This document shows positions 1 through 5,679 of a stretch of DNA of 64,000 nt, one piece after another. Each line of letters begins with the position of its first letter. The first letter of the stretch is position 1. This stretch comes from a virus: the IMG/VR virus record IMGVR_UViG_3300032242_001752, positions 1-64,000 of that record, one strand, 5' to 3'. Both the position numbers and the translations under genes were made by a program. The notes beneath the pieces were generated by a model that ran no database searches, was not told where the DNA came from, and saw nothing but the letters and a program-made list of their open reading frames with translations.

Positions 1-4
1 CCCA

Positions 5-70
5 ACTCAACAAAACGCTACAAACAACTTCGTTGTTTGTTTTAAGGGCTTTTGTAGCGTTTTGTTGAGT
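5..70. repeat. Long inverted repeat T1 ending in CAACTCAACA-type arms
   Basis: A 20-bp perfect inverted repeat (5-24 against 51-70) encloses a second palindrome in which ACAAACAAC and GTTGTTTGT (20-28, 32-40) can pair. The outer arm starts with the same ACTCAACAAAA block as the palindromes at 1008-1099 and 2143-2248. It lies downstream of the leftward gene pair ending at 152, so it may be a transcription end or RNA-processing structure. Unlike the other two copies it has only one clear inner arm. The palindrome is certain; the function is not. Confidence 0.75.
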
Positions 71-79
71 CGGGCGTGT

Positions 80-100
80 CGTTATCAAATTGTTATAAAC
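80..100. promoter_or_regulatory. GTTAT tandem box, copy 1
   Basis: One copy of the repeated box CGTTATCAnnTnGTTATAA, which has two GTTAT half-sites 11 bp apart (one helical turn). Eight further copies lie at 959-1005, 2064-2139 and 3306-3384. This one sits between palindrome T1 and the hairpin at 115-144. It is probably a binding site for a phage or host regulator; the protein is unknown. Confidence 0.55.
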
Positions 101-114
101 TCACCCCCGAGGGG

Positions 115-144
115 GCGAGGAGGGCCTGGGCAAACCCTCCTCGC
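115..144 (-). terminator. GC-rich hairpin after the 152-448 gene
   Basis: A perfect 10-bp stem (GCGAGGAGGG with CCCTCCTCGC, 10-nt loop) begins 7 bp after the leftward stop codon at 152. There is no T-tract on the leftward strand, so it is not a textbook intrinsic terminator. GC hairpins hold the same place at 1136-1163 and 2287-2302. Confidence 0.5.
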
Positions 145-151
145 TGTTCAA

Positions 152-448
152 TCAAACTATTGTGATAAGTGAAACTGGTGTGTCTTGTTCAGTGCAATAC
201 TGAAGTTTACCCCAAGGTGTTTCCACGAAGAAGTAATAGCCCTGACAGTCTAATTCGTGAAACGCTTTGAATAGCCCAGATAAGCGTGGATTATTTGGAG
301 GTGATTGACAAGCGCCCAGAAGTTCGATTTTGACTGGCTCAACTAGGAACTCGTCCTCTAAATACCTAAGTATAGCCATTACATAACCGTTCCATAGTTC
401 GCCATCGGCTCCTGTGGTGAGGTGTTGCTCTGTGATTCTAATTTCCAT
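152..448 (-). CDS. Hypothetical protein, 98 aa, last gene of leftward unit A
   Basis: I do not recognise this protein. It has no signal peptide or membrane segment, is mixed acidic and aromatic, and looks like a small soluble alpha/beta protein. The ATG at 448 is preceded by an AAAGGAAACG ribosome site and, 24 bp further up, by the conserved leader hairpin at 472-496. It is the second gene of a two-gene leftward unit that starts with the gene at 857. Accessory early genes of phages often look like this, but no function can be given. Confidence 0.7.
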   Translation of the reverse strand: MEIRITEQHLTTGADGELWNGYVMAILRYLEDEFLVEPVKIELLGACQSPPNNPRLSGLFKAFHELDCQGYYFFVETPWGKLQYCTEQDTPVSLITIV

Positions 449-471
449 TTTTCGTTTCCTTTGGTTAGAAG

Positions 472-496
472 TGAGCCAGTTTTAGGACATGGCTCA
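472..496 (-). promoter_or_regulatory. Leader hairpin, copy a (TGAGCCA/TGGCTCA)
   Basis: A 7-bp perfect stem with an 11-nt loop lies between the two genes of the unit, 24 bp before the start codon at 448. The leftward-strand loop ends in AAAAC. Equivalent hairpins with different but still complementary stems lie at 1444-1468, 2557-2581 and 2882-2905. That covariation supports a selected RNA structure, perhaps a processing or translation-control element. Confidence 0.65.
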
Positions 497-506
497 GGTC
501 GCAAGG

Positions 507-857
507 TTATCTAGGGCTAATTGTCCCAGATTCTACACCCTTGATAAATTCACCAAGAGTGGAGTGGATTAGCACGATTTCGGCTAGTGTGAACTGACCA
601 CGCAATAACTCCGTGTTAGTGTATAGCGTTTCACCATAAAGACCAGTTAGGTAAACCCAAACATCTCGGTCAATGTGGATGGCGTGCTTGCCCTCGTTGC
701 CGTGCCAAACAGACACAGACACAAGGTCGGTTGTGTGAGGACTTACTACATCCTCGCCAGCGATGTTGTTGGTAGAGATTTCGCCCTTTACCCAAGTTTC
801 GTGATTCTCAACTGGTTCGGGTTTCACCTCAACCTTGATTTGGTGCTTAGTGTTCAT
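507..857 (-). CDS. Hypothetical protein, 116 aa, first gene of leftward unit A
   Basis: Unrecognised soluble protein. The N-terminal half is rich in K, E and V and the C-terminal half is more hydrophobic (roughly residues 55-110). The ATG at 857 has an AGGAG ribosome site 6 bp upstream. About 90-120 bp upstream lies a block (TGATAACGA, six bases, GGGTATG) shared with the promoters of the genes at 1961 and 3213, so transcription probably starts between 857 and 950. No function can be assigned. Confidence 0.7.
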   Translation of the reverse strand: MNTKHQIKVEVKPEPVENHETWVKGEISTNNIAGEDVVSPHTTDLVSVSVWHGNEGKHAIHIDRDVWVYLTGLYGETLYTNTELLRGQFTLAEIVLIHSTLGEFIKGVESGTISPR

Positions 858-942
858 ACTGAACTCCTAAATAAGTGTAAAGACTGCCCAGATAACTTTT
901 GTTCTCTCTCGTTCCTTACAAAAACTAATCTAGCCTATTACA

Positions 943-1005
943 CACATACCCCCCCTGTCGTTATCATTTTGTTATAAATCTCTGCTTTATAACGATTTGA
1001 TAACG
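943..1005 (-). promoter_or_regulatory. Promoter/operator region of leftward unit A with GTTAT boxes 2 and 3
   Basis: Box 2 (959-979) and box 3 (986-1005, opposite orientation) form an inverted pair. Next to box 2, reading leftward, is TGATAACGA-N6-GGGTATG, which recurs with identical spacing before the genes at 1961 and 3213. A TGATAA-like -35 is possible, but no convincing sigma-70 -10 sits at standard spacing, so the motif may serve another sigma factor or an activator. Confidence 0.55.
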
Positions 1006-1007
1006 AA

Positions 1008-1099
1008 CCAACTCAACAAAAGCTAATGGCAGCAAGCTGCCTATTAGCTTTATAATACCTAGGCTATATAATTATAGCCAGGTATTATTGTTGAGTTGG
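1008..1099. repeat. Branched palindrome T2
   Basis: The outer stem is 12 bp and perfect (1008-1019 with 1088-1099). Inside are two complete hairpins. Arm 1 pairs AAAGCTAAT with ATTAGCTTT around GGCAGC-AA-GCTGCC. Arm 2 pairs ATAATACCT with AGGTATTAT around GGCTATA-TAAT-TATAGCC. The fold is a T-shaped three-way junction, similar in outline to a viral hairpin terminus. It separates leftward unit B from unit A. Palindrome T3 has the same shape but unrelated inner arms. Confidence 0.8.
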
Positions 1100-1135
1100 C
1101 GCACCTCTGCCCCTCTGCTCCCGAGCACGCCAAAA

Positions 1136-1163
1136 CCAGCCCCCATTGCTGGGGACTGGCTGG
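1136..1163 (-). terminator. GC-rich hairpin after the 1172-1417 gene
   Basis: CCAGCC pairs with GGCTGG around an inner CCCC/GGGG helix. It begins 9 bp after the leftward stop at 1172, the position the hairpin at 115-144 holds in unit A. No T-run follows. Confidence 0.45.
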
Positions 1164-1171
1164 CTGGTTGC

Positions 1172-1417
1172 TTACATCACTTTGTGTTCGCAATCACACT
1201 TTGCATCGTGGTCGCGACCCAGTGAACCTTCGGGCAAGTCTAGACTACGCTCCAACAGGTCTAAGCCTGTCCAGAATGACTCACGCCAGCCTGGGCTGTC
1301 GTCCCAGTCCTGTTGGTGATAATAGTCCAGAGCCGTAGTTATCTTGTCCACTAACTGAGTAGCAGTCTTTGTGATAGCGTGGTTTTGTAGGGTTACCCAG
1401 ATTTGTTCTTCGAACAT
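1172..1417 (-). CDS. Hypothetical protein, 81 aa, second gene of leftward unit B
   Basis: Unrecognised small acidic protein, predicted mostly helical, with a short C-terminal stretch containing CDCEHK that could bind a metal. The ATG at 1417 follows an AAAAGGAAATAA ribosome site and leader hairpin b at 1444-1468. The gene is downstream of the 159-residue gene starting at 1961 and is followed by a GC hairpin and the branched palindrome T2. No function is proposed. Confidence 0.7.
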   Translation of the reverse strand: MFEEQIWVTLQNHAITKTATQLVDKITTALDYYHQQDWDDSPGWRESFWTGLDLLERSLDLPEGSLGRDHDAKCDCEHKVM

Positions 1418-1443
1418 TTTATTTCCTTTTCTTGTTTGTAGGG

Positions 1444-1468
1444 TGAGCCAGTTTAGACACTTGGCTCA
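1444..1468 (-). promoter_or_regulatory. Leader hairpin, copy b
   Basis: The TGAGCCA/TGGCTCA stem has an 11-nt loop whose leftward-strand sequence is AGTGTCTAAAC. After it comes CCCTACAAA, an AAAAGGA ribosome site and the ATG at 1417. Copy d (2882-2905) has the same CCCTACAAA-AAAGG arrangement. Confidence 0.65.
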
Positions 1469-1481
1469 GGTGTTGGTTTTA

Positions 1482-1961
1482 CTAGTTGATTAGTCCTAGT
1501 TCGCGGTGCTCAAACTCAACTTCAAAGGCACTTGCTTTTAGACACTTGCCGTCAGTTAGTTCGTGGTCGCAAACTCCGTCAAAGCAGTCGGACTCTTGCG
1601 TGAATACCACAAAGGTATCTGCTAAGTGGCAACGCTGAGCAGTCCACGTGCTAGGACCATAAAGGTCGTATTCCATAGCCGTCAAAAATACGCCGTCGTG
1701 TTCGCCGTTAGTTGCGTATGTGATGCCGTCCATGTCGCAAGAGTCAAAGAATGACTGAATGCTCGCAAAGTAGTTGCCGAATGCTTCCCAGTATTCAACT
1801 CGTTTGATGTCAGTTCCTGATGTCATACCACGCCAAGTTTGCTGACGTTCATTGACATCTTTCCTGCTATACCAATACTTGACCAGTTCCAAAGGCGTGT
1901 CAAGCGTATAAGTGTAATCGCTAGACTCAACGGAACTGACTAACAAAGGATTTGTATCCAT
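1482..1961 (-). CDS. Hypothetical protein, 159 aa, first gene of leftward unit B
   Basis: The largest gene of the left array and not recognised. It is acidic, rich in aromatic residues and cysteine (for example DSCDMDG near the middle and CFDGVCDHE near the C-terminus), and has no membrane segment. The ATG at 1961 follows a structured leader in which TAGGGAA pairs with TTCCCTA and CCTAGA with TCTAGG (about 1979-2020). The cysteines may hint at metal binding or a regulatory role; that is speculation. Confidence 0.7.
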   Translation of the reverse strand: MDTNPLLVSSVESSDYTYTLDTPLELVKYWYSRKDVNERQQTWRGMTSGTDIKRVEYWEAFGNYFASIQSFFDSCDMDGITYATNGEHDGVFLTAMEYDLYGPSTWTAQRCHLADTFVVFTQESDCFDGVCDHELTDGKCLKASAFEVEFEHRELGLIN

Positions 1962-2048
1962 TGCCCGTTCTCTCTGCTAGGGAACTACTTGCCTAGACAC
2001 TTTATCTAGGTCCCGTTTCCCTAACAAGATAAGACTATGCTATTTTAG

Positions 2049-2139
2049 GCATACCCTATCTCTCGTTATCAATTCGTTATAATCTTTTTTTTCGTTATCA
2101 TTTCGTTATAAACTCTCGCTTTATAACAATTTGATAACG
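2049..2139 (-). promoter_or_regulatory. Promoter/operator region of leftward unit B with GTTAT boxes 4-6
   Basis: Boxes 4 (2064-2083) and 5 (2093-2113) point one way and box 6 (2120-2139) the other. Adjacent to box 4, reading leftward, is TTGATAACGA-N6-GGGTATG, conserved in the other two units. The three boxes fill the space between palindrome T3 and the putative promoter, as expected for an operator cluster. Confidence 0.55.
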
Positions 2140-2142
2140 GCC

Positions 2143-2248
2143 CCAACTCAACAAAACTATTGGCAAAAAGGCCTGACGGCCTTTTAGCCTAATAGTTTTA
2201 GCCCTATACTATGCTAAAGCATATAGTATACGGGCTTTGTTGAGTTGG
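2143..2248. repeat. Branched palindrome T3
   Basis: The outer stem of 13 bp (2143-2155 with 2236-2248) has nearly the same sequence as that of T2. Arm 1 pairs AAAACTATT with AATAGTTTT, then GGC with GCC, then AAAAGGCC-TGAC-GGCCTTTT. Arm 2 pairs AGCCC with GGGCT and TATACTATGC with a two-base-bulged complement around TAAA. Inner arms differ completely from T2 while the shape is kept. Confidence 0.8.
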
Positions 2249-2286
2249 CGCGATCTCTAGGCTGGCTGTGTCCCCGAAGGGAGGGA

Positions 2287-2302
2287 GGCTGGTTTCCCAG
2301 CC
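2287..2302 (-). terminator. GC hairpin after the 2313-2531 gene
   Basis: GGCTGG-TTTC-CCAGCC, a perfect 6-bp stem 10 bp beyond the leftward stop at 2313. It matches the position of the hairpins ending the other two units. No T-tract. Confidence 0.4.
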
Positions 2303-2312
2303 CCCCAGTTGT

Positions 2313-2531
2313 TTATTCTACTTCGTCTAATGCCCACGAAGTAAGTTTGATGTTTGTAATCTGTCTAGACGAATCTAGGCAGGTTTGACACAGGTGAGCG
2401 CCTTCATTTTCCACAGGGATCCACTGAGCCATGTGAGCCTTTGGAAGTGTAACAAAGACGCTAACAACTTTAGCGAAGTGTGTTGCCGGTGTTTCGGTTG
2501 ATGTTTCTAGGCATTTAGCACATAGATTCAT
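2313..2531 (-). CDS. Hypothetical protein with two CxxC pairs, 72 aa
   Basis: The protein begins MNLCAKCLETS and carries a second CxxC (CQTC) near residue 58, so a treble-clef or zinc-ribbon fold is likely; no family is recognised. I chose the ATG at 2531 rather than one at 2573 because the longer version would translate the conserved leader hairpin at 2557-2581, and in the sister genes this hairpin is untranslated leader. It is the last gene of leftward unit C, followed by a GC hairpin and palindrome T3. Confidence 0.65.
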   Translation of the reverse strand: MNLCAKCLETSTETPATHFAKVVSVFVTLPKAHMAQWIPVENEGAHLCQTCLDSSRQITNIKLTSWALDEVE

Positions 2532-2556
2532 TTCATTACTTTCTTGTTTGAGTGAG

Positions 2557-2581
2557 TGAGTCAGTTTATCCACTTGACTCA
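2557..2581 (-). promoter_or_regulatory. Leader hairpin, copy c (TGAGTCA/TGACTCA)
   Basis: It has the same design as copies a and b but with a compensatory base-pair change (GCC/GGC to GTC/GAC) that keeps the 7-bp stem. The loop is 11 nt and its leftward sequence is AGTGGATAAAC. It lies 26 bp before the start at 2531 and fixes that start. Confidence 0.65.
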
Positions 2582-2591
2582 GGTGGTATTG

Positions 2592-2771
2592 CTAGTGGCT
2601 AAATACGCTATGTGTTTCGTGCTTGCCACGTGGTCTTACAAGCATTAGCACCTTGTAAGTTTTGGTGTTGTTGATGTAGCAGTCAGGGTTGTCGCATTTC
2701 CAACAACCCGCTAAACCCTTGCCCATAAAGTAATCAAAGGTCTTGTTGTATAACTTGCAGTAAGTAGTCAT
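2592..2771 (-). CDS. Small zinc-finger-like protein, 59 aa
   Basis: Reading leftward from the ATG at 2771, the protein begins MTTYCKLYNK and contains CWKCDNPDC (CxxC, four residues, C) near residues 23-31, then a basic C-terminus (LVRPRGKHETHS). A small metal-binding, possibly nucleic-acid-binding protein is likely, but the family is unknown. Its start overlaps the stop of the upstream 28-residue gene (TAATG), so translation is probably coupled. Confidence 0.55.
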   Translation of the reverse strand: MTTYCKLYNKTFDYFMGKGLAGCWKCDNPDCYINNTKTYKVLMLVRPRGKHETHSVFSH

Positions 2772-2857
2772 TACTTACCCGCTTTCTGCCATAGTCGCCC
2801 AATGTAGAAAGCGATAATCATTTCAAGTAAGTCTTGCCCATTGAATATGTGAATCAC
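2771..2857 (-). CDS. Small hydrophobic-core peptide, 28 aa, GTG start
   Basis: The reading frame starts with GTG at 2857 after an AAAGG ribosome site and leader hairpin d, in the same arrangement (hairpin, CCCTACAAA, AAAGG, start) seen before the gene at 1417. The peptide (start VIHIFNGQDL, end RLWQKAGK) has a short hydrophobic centre, MIIAFYI. Its stop overlaps the ATG of the next gene by one base. It may be a real micro-gene or a coupling leader peptide. Confidence 0.45.
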   Translation of the reverse strand: MIHIFNGQDLLEMIIAFYIGRLWQKAGK

Positions 2858-2881
2858 TTTGTTGCCTTTCTATTTGTAGGG

Positions 2882-2905
2882 TGGCAGTTTTGGACGGGTC
2901 TGCCA
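2882..2905 (-). promoter_or_regulatory. Leader hairpin, copy d (TGGCAG/CTGCCA)
   Basis: The stem sequence differs from copies a-c but pairs perfectly over 6 bp, with a 12-nt loop ending in AAAA on the leftward strand. It is followed by CCCTACAAATAGAAAGG and the GTG start at 2857. Confidence 0.6.
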
Positions 2906-2922
2906 ACCGTGTTTGTTGCGAA

Positions 2923-3213
2923 CTAGATAGATGCTAAGTCAGCGACTACCCTAGCGTTTACCCTTGCCCAAAACTCAGCGCAGGTAATTTGGAATGGTTT
3001 GCCAAGTTCCAAAGCCGAGACTGTGGTGGCGTATAGTGTTTCCCAGCGTGCCATTTCTAGTTCGTATTCTTGAACCATAAACGCATCGTTGCTCGTAGCC
3101 TTGACTGTGGCTAGTGCTTCACTAGCCTTGTCGTAAGCATCACGAATTACACTAACAAGGTCTAACCCTGTCCTGTAATCCGTCTCTAAAACAATTTCCA
3201 TTGCTCTCTCCAA
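2923..3213 (-). CDS. Hypothetical protein, 96 aa, first gene of leftward unit C
   Basis: Predicted all-helical soluble protein rich in A, E and V, with heptad-like spacing over residues 20-75 suggesting a coiled coil or helical bundle. No family recognised. The ATG at 3213 has a GGAGAG ribosome site 5 bp upstream. The conserved TTGATAACGA-N6-GGGTATG block lies about 80-105 bp upstream. It leads a four-gene leftward unit. Confidence 0.65.
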   Translation of the reverse strand: MERAMEIVLETDYRTGLDLVSVIRDAYDKASEALATVKATSNDAFMVQEYELEMARWETLYATTVSALELGKPFQITCAEFWARVNARVVADLASI

Positions 3214-3289
3214 TTACCAAGCAACTCTCGCCTAAGCCCTTTTGTCTTAGTGTCTTGTTTGCCTGATAAAGCCAAACTATCAGTTTCAC

Positions 3290-3384
3290 CACATACCCCA
3301 TTCGTCGTTATCAATTCGTTATAATGCCGTTATCATTTTGTTATCTAAGGGGGGTAGGGTTAATCGTTATCAAATCGTTATAAT
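3290..3384 (-). promoter_or_regulatory. Promoter/operator region of leftward unit C with GTTAT boxes 7-9
   Basis: Boxes 7 (3306-3325), 8 (3328-3345, second half ends GTTATC) and 9 (3365-3384) are in the same orientation. TTGATAACGA-N6-GGGGTATG at 3290-3316 (leftward) matches the two other unit promoters at identical spacing. Box 9 lies close to the rightward promoter at 3510, so the same regulator could act on both directions. Confidence 0.55.
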
Positions 3385-3509
3385 CCACCAGGCCACAGAT
3401 AGGATTTTTTGATTTAAATAGTCAGGCAGTAGCCTAAATGCGGGATATGCATTTTCAATTAAATATTTGATTAGGTGCGGGATTGGCCGCATTGGCTGCA
3501 TAGCTTATT
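3385..3509. other. Gene-free interval between divergent units
   Basis: Together with the promoter regions on either side, 3214-3578 is the longest stretch here without a gene. This part is AT-rich and carries a direct repeat TGCGGGAT (3439-3446 and 3476-3483) flanking an AT-rich stretch. It could be a regulatory or replication-initiation site, but nothing visible proves that. Confidence 0.3.
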
Positions 3510-3537
3510 TTGCAATGTCAGGGGTCTGTGCTATAAT
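3510..3537 (+). promoter_or_regulatory. Rightward sigma-70-like promoter
   Basis: TTGCAA (3510-3515), a 16-bp spacer and a perfect TATAAT (3532-3537), with TGTGC just before the -10. It would start transcription near 3544, ahead of the small-gene operon that begins at 3579. Confidence 0.7.
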
Positions 3538-3578
3538 TCCGGAAGCTTACGGTGCGGTTTCCCTGGTTTTAATACATA

Positions 3579-3764
3579 ATGGATAACATGGAACCTGATA
3601 AGAACCAATTTGGTAGAATCAAGGACAAGGTTGTAAGCTTCCTTAAGTTTAAAGATAACAAGATAGCTGAGACTACGCCGTTTGGCCCTATGAGCAAGTA
3701 CCAAGAGAATCCTGAGAACAGGATTATACACAAGTCTGTGCGAGAGGACCGCAATGAGCGATGA
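3579..3764 (+). CDS. Hypothetical protein, 61 aa, first gene of rightward small-gene operon
   Basis: Small basic, hydrophilic protein, no family recognised. The start could be the ATG at 3579 or the one at 3588. The second gives an N-terminus MEPDKNQF that resembles MEPSKGQF (gene at 4031) and MNPKEGQF (gene at 5503). It ends inside the next gene, sharing 11 bases, which indicates translational coupling. Confidence 0.6.
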   Translation: MDNMEPDKNQFGRIKDKVVSFLKFKDNKIAETTPFGPMSKYQENPENRIIHKSVREDRNER

Positions 3765-4044
3765 GCACGTGCACGTCATAACAGACTGTAAAGCTTGTGG
3801 AATAAAGCGGTTTGCAGAAGGAAAGCCGCGCGAGTCTCACTCAGTCATCCCAGTTGAAAAGGGAATTAGTGAAGTTCCAGCAACATATACCTTCTTAGCC
3901 GAGAGCTCACACGAATTAAATAACCACAAGCAAGATATGATACATAGAGTGTTTAGACAGACGAAAGGCAAGCCTTTCTTTAACCCTATGAACTCTAGAA
4001 TAGTAAACTTCAATCACGGCAAGGACCACAATGGAACCGAGTAA
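3754..4044 (+). CDS. Hypothetical protein, 96 aa
   Basis: Hydrophilic, His-rich near the N-terminus (MSDEHVHVITDCKACGIKRF) with one CxxC that could be half of a metal site. No family recognised. Start and end both overlap neighbouring genes (11 and 14 bases), typical of a tightly packed phage operon. The location between the rightward promoter and the head genes suggests an accessory role. Confidence 0.6.
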   Translation: MSDEHVHVITDCKACGIKRFAEGKPRESHSVIPVEKGISEVPATYTFLAESSHELNNHKQDMIHRVFRQTKGKPFFNPMNSRIVNFNHGKDHNGTE

Positions 4045-4507
4045 AGGTCAGTTTTACAATGTTAATGGCAACAGACGAGTTGTGACCACTTCTGTGCAGG
4101 AAAAGAACAAGCCTCACTACAAGCTAGTGGGAGAAGGCATCGACCGCGATGTCGCTGACTTGCTAGCCGAGCAAGAGGCCAATCCTACCTCTGGCCTTCG
4201 TGGCCGCAAGACCAAGGCTAGCGATCTAATGGGCAATCAAGAAAAACTACTTGAGAACCTAGGTAAAGACGTTAGAAGAACAGCAAGAGCCGAAGGTGCA
4301 TCAAACAAGTCTGAAAACACTCGTGAGCTAAGGACTGCAGAAGCTTTTAGAACTAACCCTACAATTGCTGAACTAATGAAACGAGAAGAGCCGCTTGAAG
4401 TAAGTGGTGACGCACTAGCCAGAGTTAGACGTGGCGATGCACCGAAGCTTATCGCAACCACCGCAACCTGGGATAAGCGTAAGAAAGACCTTGGTGTAGG
4501 AGAATAA
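4031..4507 (+). CDS. Hypothetical protein, 158 aa
   Basis: Highly charged protein (many K, R, E) with little hydrophobic core, predicted helical or partly disordered. The N-terminus MEPSKGQFYNVNG shares the MxP-xxQF pattern with other proteins of the operon. The last base of its stop codon is the first base of the next start (TAATG). No family recognised. A minor virion or DNA-binding protein is possible from its charge but is not shown. Confidence 0.6.
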   Translation: MEPSKGQFYNVNGNRRVVTTSVQEKNKPHYKLVGEGIDRDVADLLAEQEANPTSGLRGRKTKASDLMGNQEKLLENLGKDVRRTARAEGASNKSENTRELRTAEAFRTNPTIAELMKREEPLEVSGDALARVRRGDAPKLIATTATWDKRKKDLGVGE

Positions 4508-4827
4508 TGAGCAACGGAAGCAAAAAGACTAGAGCTGCGAGCAAGACTGGTAGAACAGCCCACTTTGAGGCTGGAGTCAGTGGTGGCCGCGAGTATTGGG
4601 ATAACAGAGACAATGGTCCTCACAAAAAGACCTATGAAGTGTCTAAGAGAGACACTCTTCCTTTTGGCCCTAAAGAGCAGAAGGCAACAAAACTAGGCTG
4701 GCACATGAAGACCGGTAAGTACCCTACACACCACCCATCTATGGAATATGATGAGCGTTGTTCTAAGTGTGAAGCTTTAGACAGTACTTTTGACCATCCT
4801 AATGGCCGTAAGATAACTGACGACTAA
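4507..4827 (+). CDS. Hypothetical protein with CxxC pair, 106 aa
   Basis: Basic N-terminus (SNGSKKTRAASKTGR) and a C-terminal region with CSKC plus histidines (HHPSMEYDERCSKCEALD), suggesting a partial zinc site. The motif LPFGP resembles TPFGP in the first gene of the operon. Start and stop overlap both neighbours by one base. Function unknown. Confidence 0.6.
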   Translation: MSNGSKKTRAASKTGRTAHFEAGVSGGREYWDNRDNGPHKKTYEVSKRDTLPFGPKEQKATKLGWHMKTGKYPTHHPSMEYDERCSKCEALDSTFDHPNGRKITDD

Positions 4828-5279
4828 TGAAGCCACGCGATAGCCAGCTACCAGAAAAACCTAAGCACGACCACCCGTGGAAGCGTATTGAATGGGGTAA
4901 CGTTGCTCGCAGCAATGACACTGAAGGTAATAAGAGTGGATTTAAAAGCTTAGCTGGGGCAAAAGCAAAAGCCCGCAAGTGGCTAGAGGCTTCCGGATTA
5001 AATAGGCTACACGCACCAAAAGTAGCCGGAGCTGACCACGTTAATATTAAAATTACTAAAGATACCAATGGTGACCACAATATTGAATATCAAAATAAAT
5101 ATTGTGAAGCCTGCGCACCTGAGCGTATCCATACCATTAGCTCTACTCCTATCGAAAGTTGGAAAACAATAGCAGAAGAAGCAGCTGCCGGTAGAGATGT
5201 GCGTCCAGGCGGACACAGAAAATATGCAGTCCCAGCTAACCCAACTGAGACTCCGCCTCCTCATAGGATGGACGCGTAA
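4827..5279 (+). CDS. Hypothetical protein, 150 aa
   Basis: Hydrophilic protein beginning MKPRDSQLPEKPKHDHPWKR, with a middle section of alternating beta-type residues (ADHVNIKITKDTNGDHNIEY) and a CEAC pair near residue 92. Local A/T content is raised around 5040-5110. No family recognised. It overlaps the previous and next genes by one base each. Confidence 0.6.
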   Translation: MKPRDSQLPEKPKHDHPWKRIEWGNVARSNDTEGNKSGFKSLAGAKAKARKWLEASGLNRLHAPKVAGADHVNIKITKDTNGDHNIEYQNKYCEACAPERIHTISSTPIESWKTIAEEAAAGRDVRPGGHRKYAVPANPTETPPPHRMDA

Positions 5280-5506
5280 TGAAGCCACGCGGGCTATTAG
5301 AAGAGTTCCAACACGGCCGTGCGCCGGAGCTCAACCAGGTGCTAGGTGTATTCACCCAAAATAATGCCGTTTTAGGGCTGGATGTACAAGGTGCAATTAG
5401 AATTAATGATGGTATCTTTACCGGGCCTAAAGGTGCATATCAAGGTTATACTAGTTCTGTTAACGCGTCTAATGTTACGCAAATACCTTATGGGAGCGCG
5501 CAATGA
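5279..5506 (+). CDS. Hypothetical protein, 75 aa
   Basis: Begins MKPRG, like the preceding protein's MKPRD, then has a moderately hydrophobic glycine-rich beta-type segment (residues 20-70) with no charged tail, unlike its basic neighbours. No family recognised. Its stop overlaps the next start as ATGA. Confidence 0.55.
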   Translation: MKPRGLLEEFQHGRAPELNQVLGVFTQNNAVLGLDVQGAIRINDGIFTGPKGAYQGYTSSVNASNVTQIPYGSAQ

Positions 5507-5679
5507 ATCCAAAAGAAGGCCAATTTAAAGGCCAGCTAAATGCTGAGCCGTCTGGTGAACTTGAGGTGTTAGAGCATCAATATCAAGAAGCTATGTCTCA
5601 GGACCCTCGCTACCTTACTGATGAGGACAAGCAGGAGATGAGTAACTTCTACGACAAGCAAGCAAAGGAAATGAAATAG
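5503..5679 (+). CDS. Small acidic protein, 58 aa
   Basis: Starts at the ATG overlapping the previous stop (ATGA at 5503-5506). The N-terminus MNPKEGQFKGQ shares the MxPxxGQF pattern with the gene at 4031. The rest is rich in E, Q and D and predicted helical. Its TAG overlaps the GTG start of the next gene. The position in an unbroken chain of overlaps is the main evidence that it is real. Confidence 0.5.
   Translation: MNPKEGQFKGQLNAEPSGELEVLEHQYQEAMSQDPRYLTDEDKQEMSNFYDKQAKEMK

Noticed and set aside
1096-1338. Rightward 80-codon open frame at the unit B end
   Set aside because: It is opposite to the leftward gene at 1172-1417, runs through the GC hairpin and lacks a ribosome site.
2532-2573. 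Longer version of the 2313-2531 gene starting at 2573
   Set aside because: It would translate the leader hairpin that is untranslated and covarying before the sister genes.
1-3400. CRISPR array reading of the repeated boxes
   Set aside because: Repeats are about 20 bp, irregularly spaced, in both orientations and in promoter regions; no spacer-repeat periodicity or cas genes.
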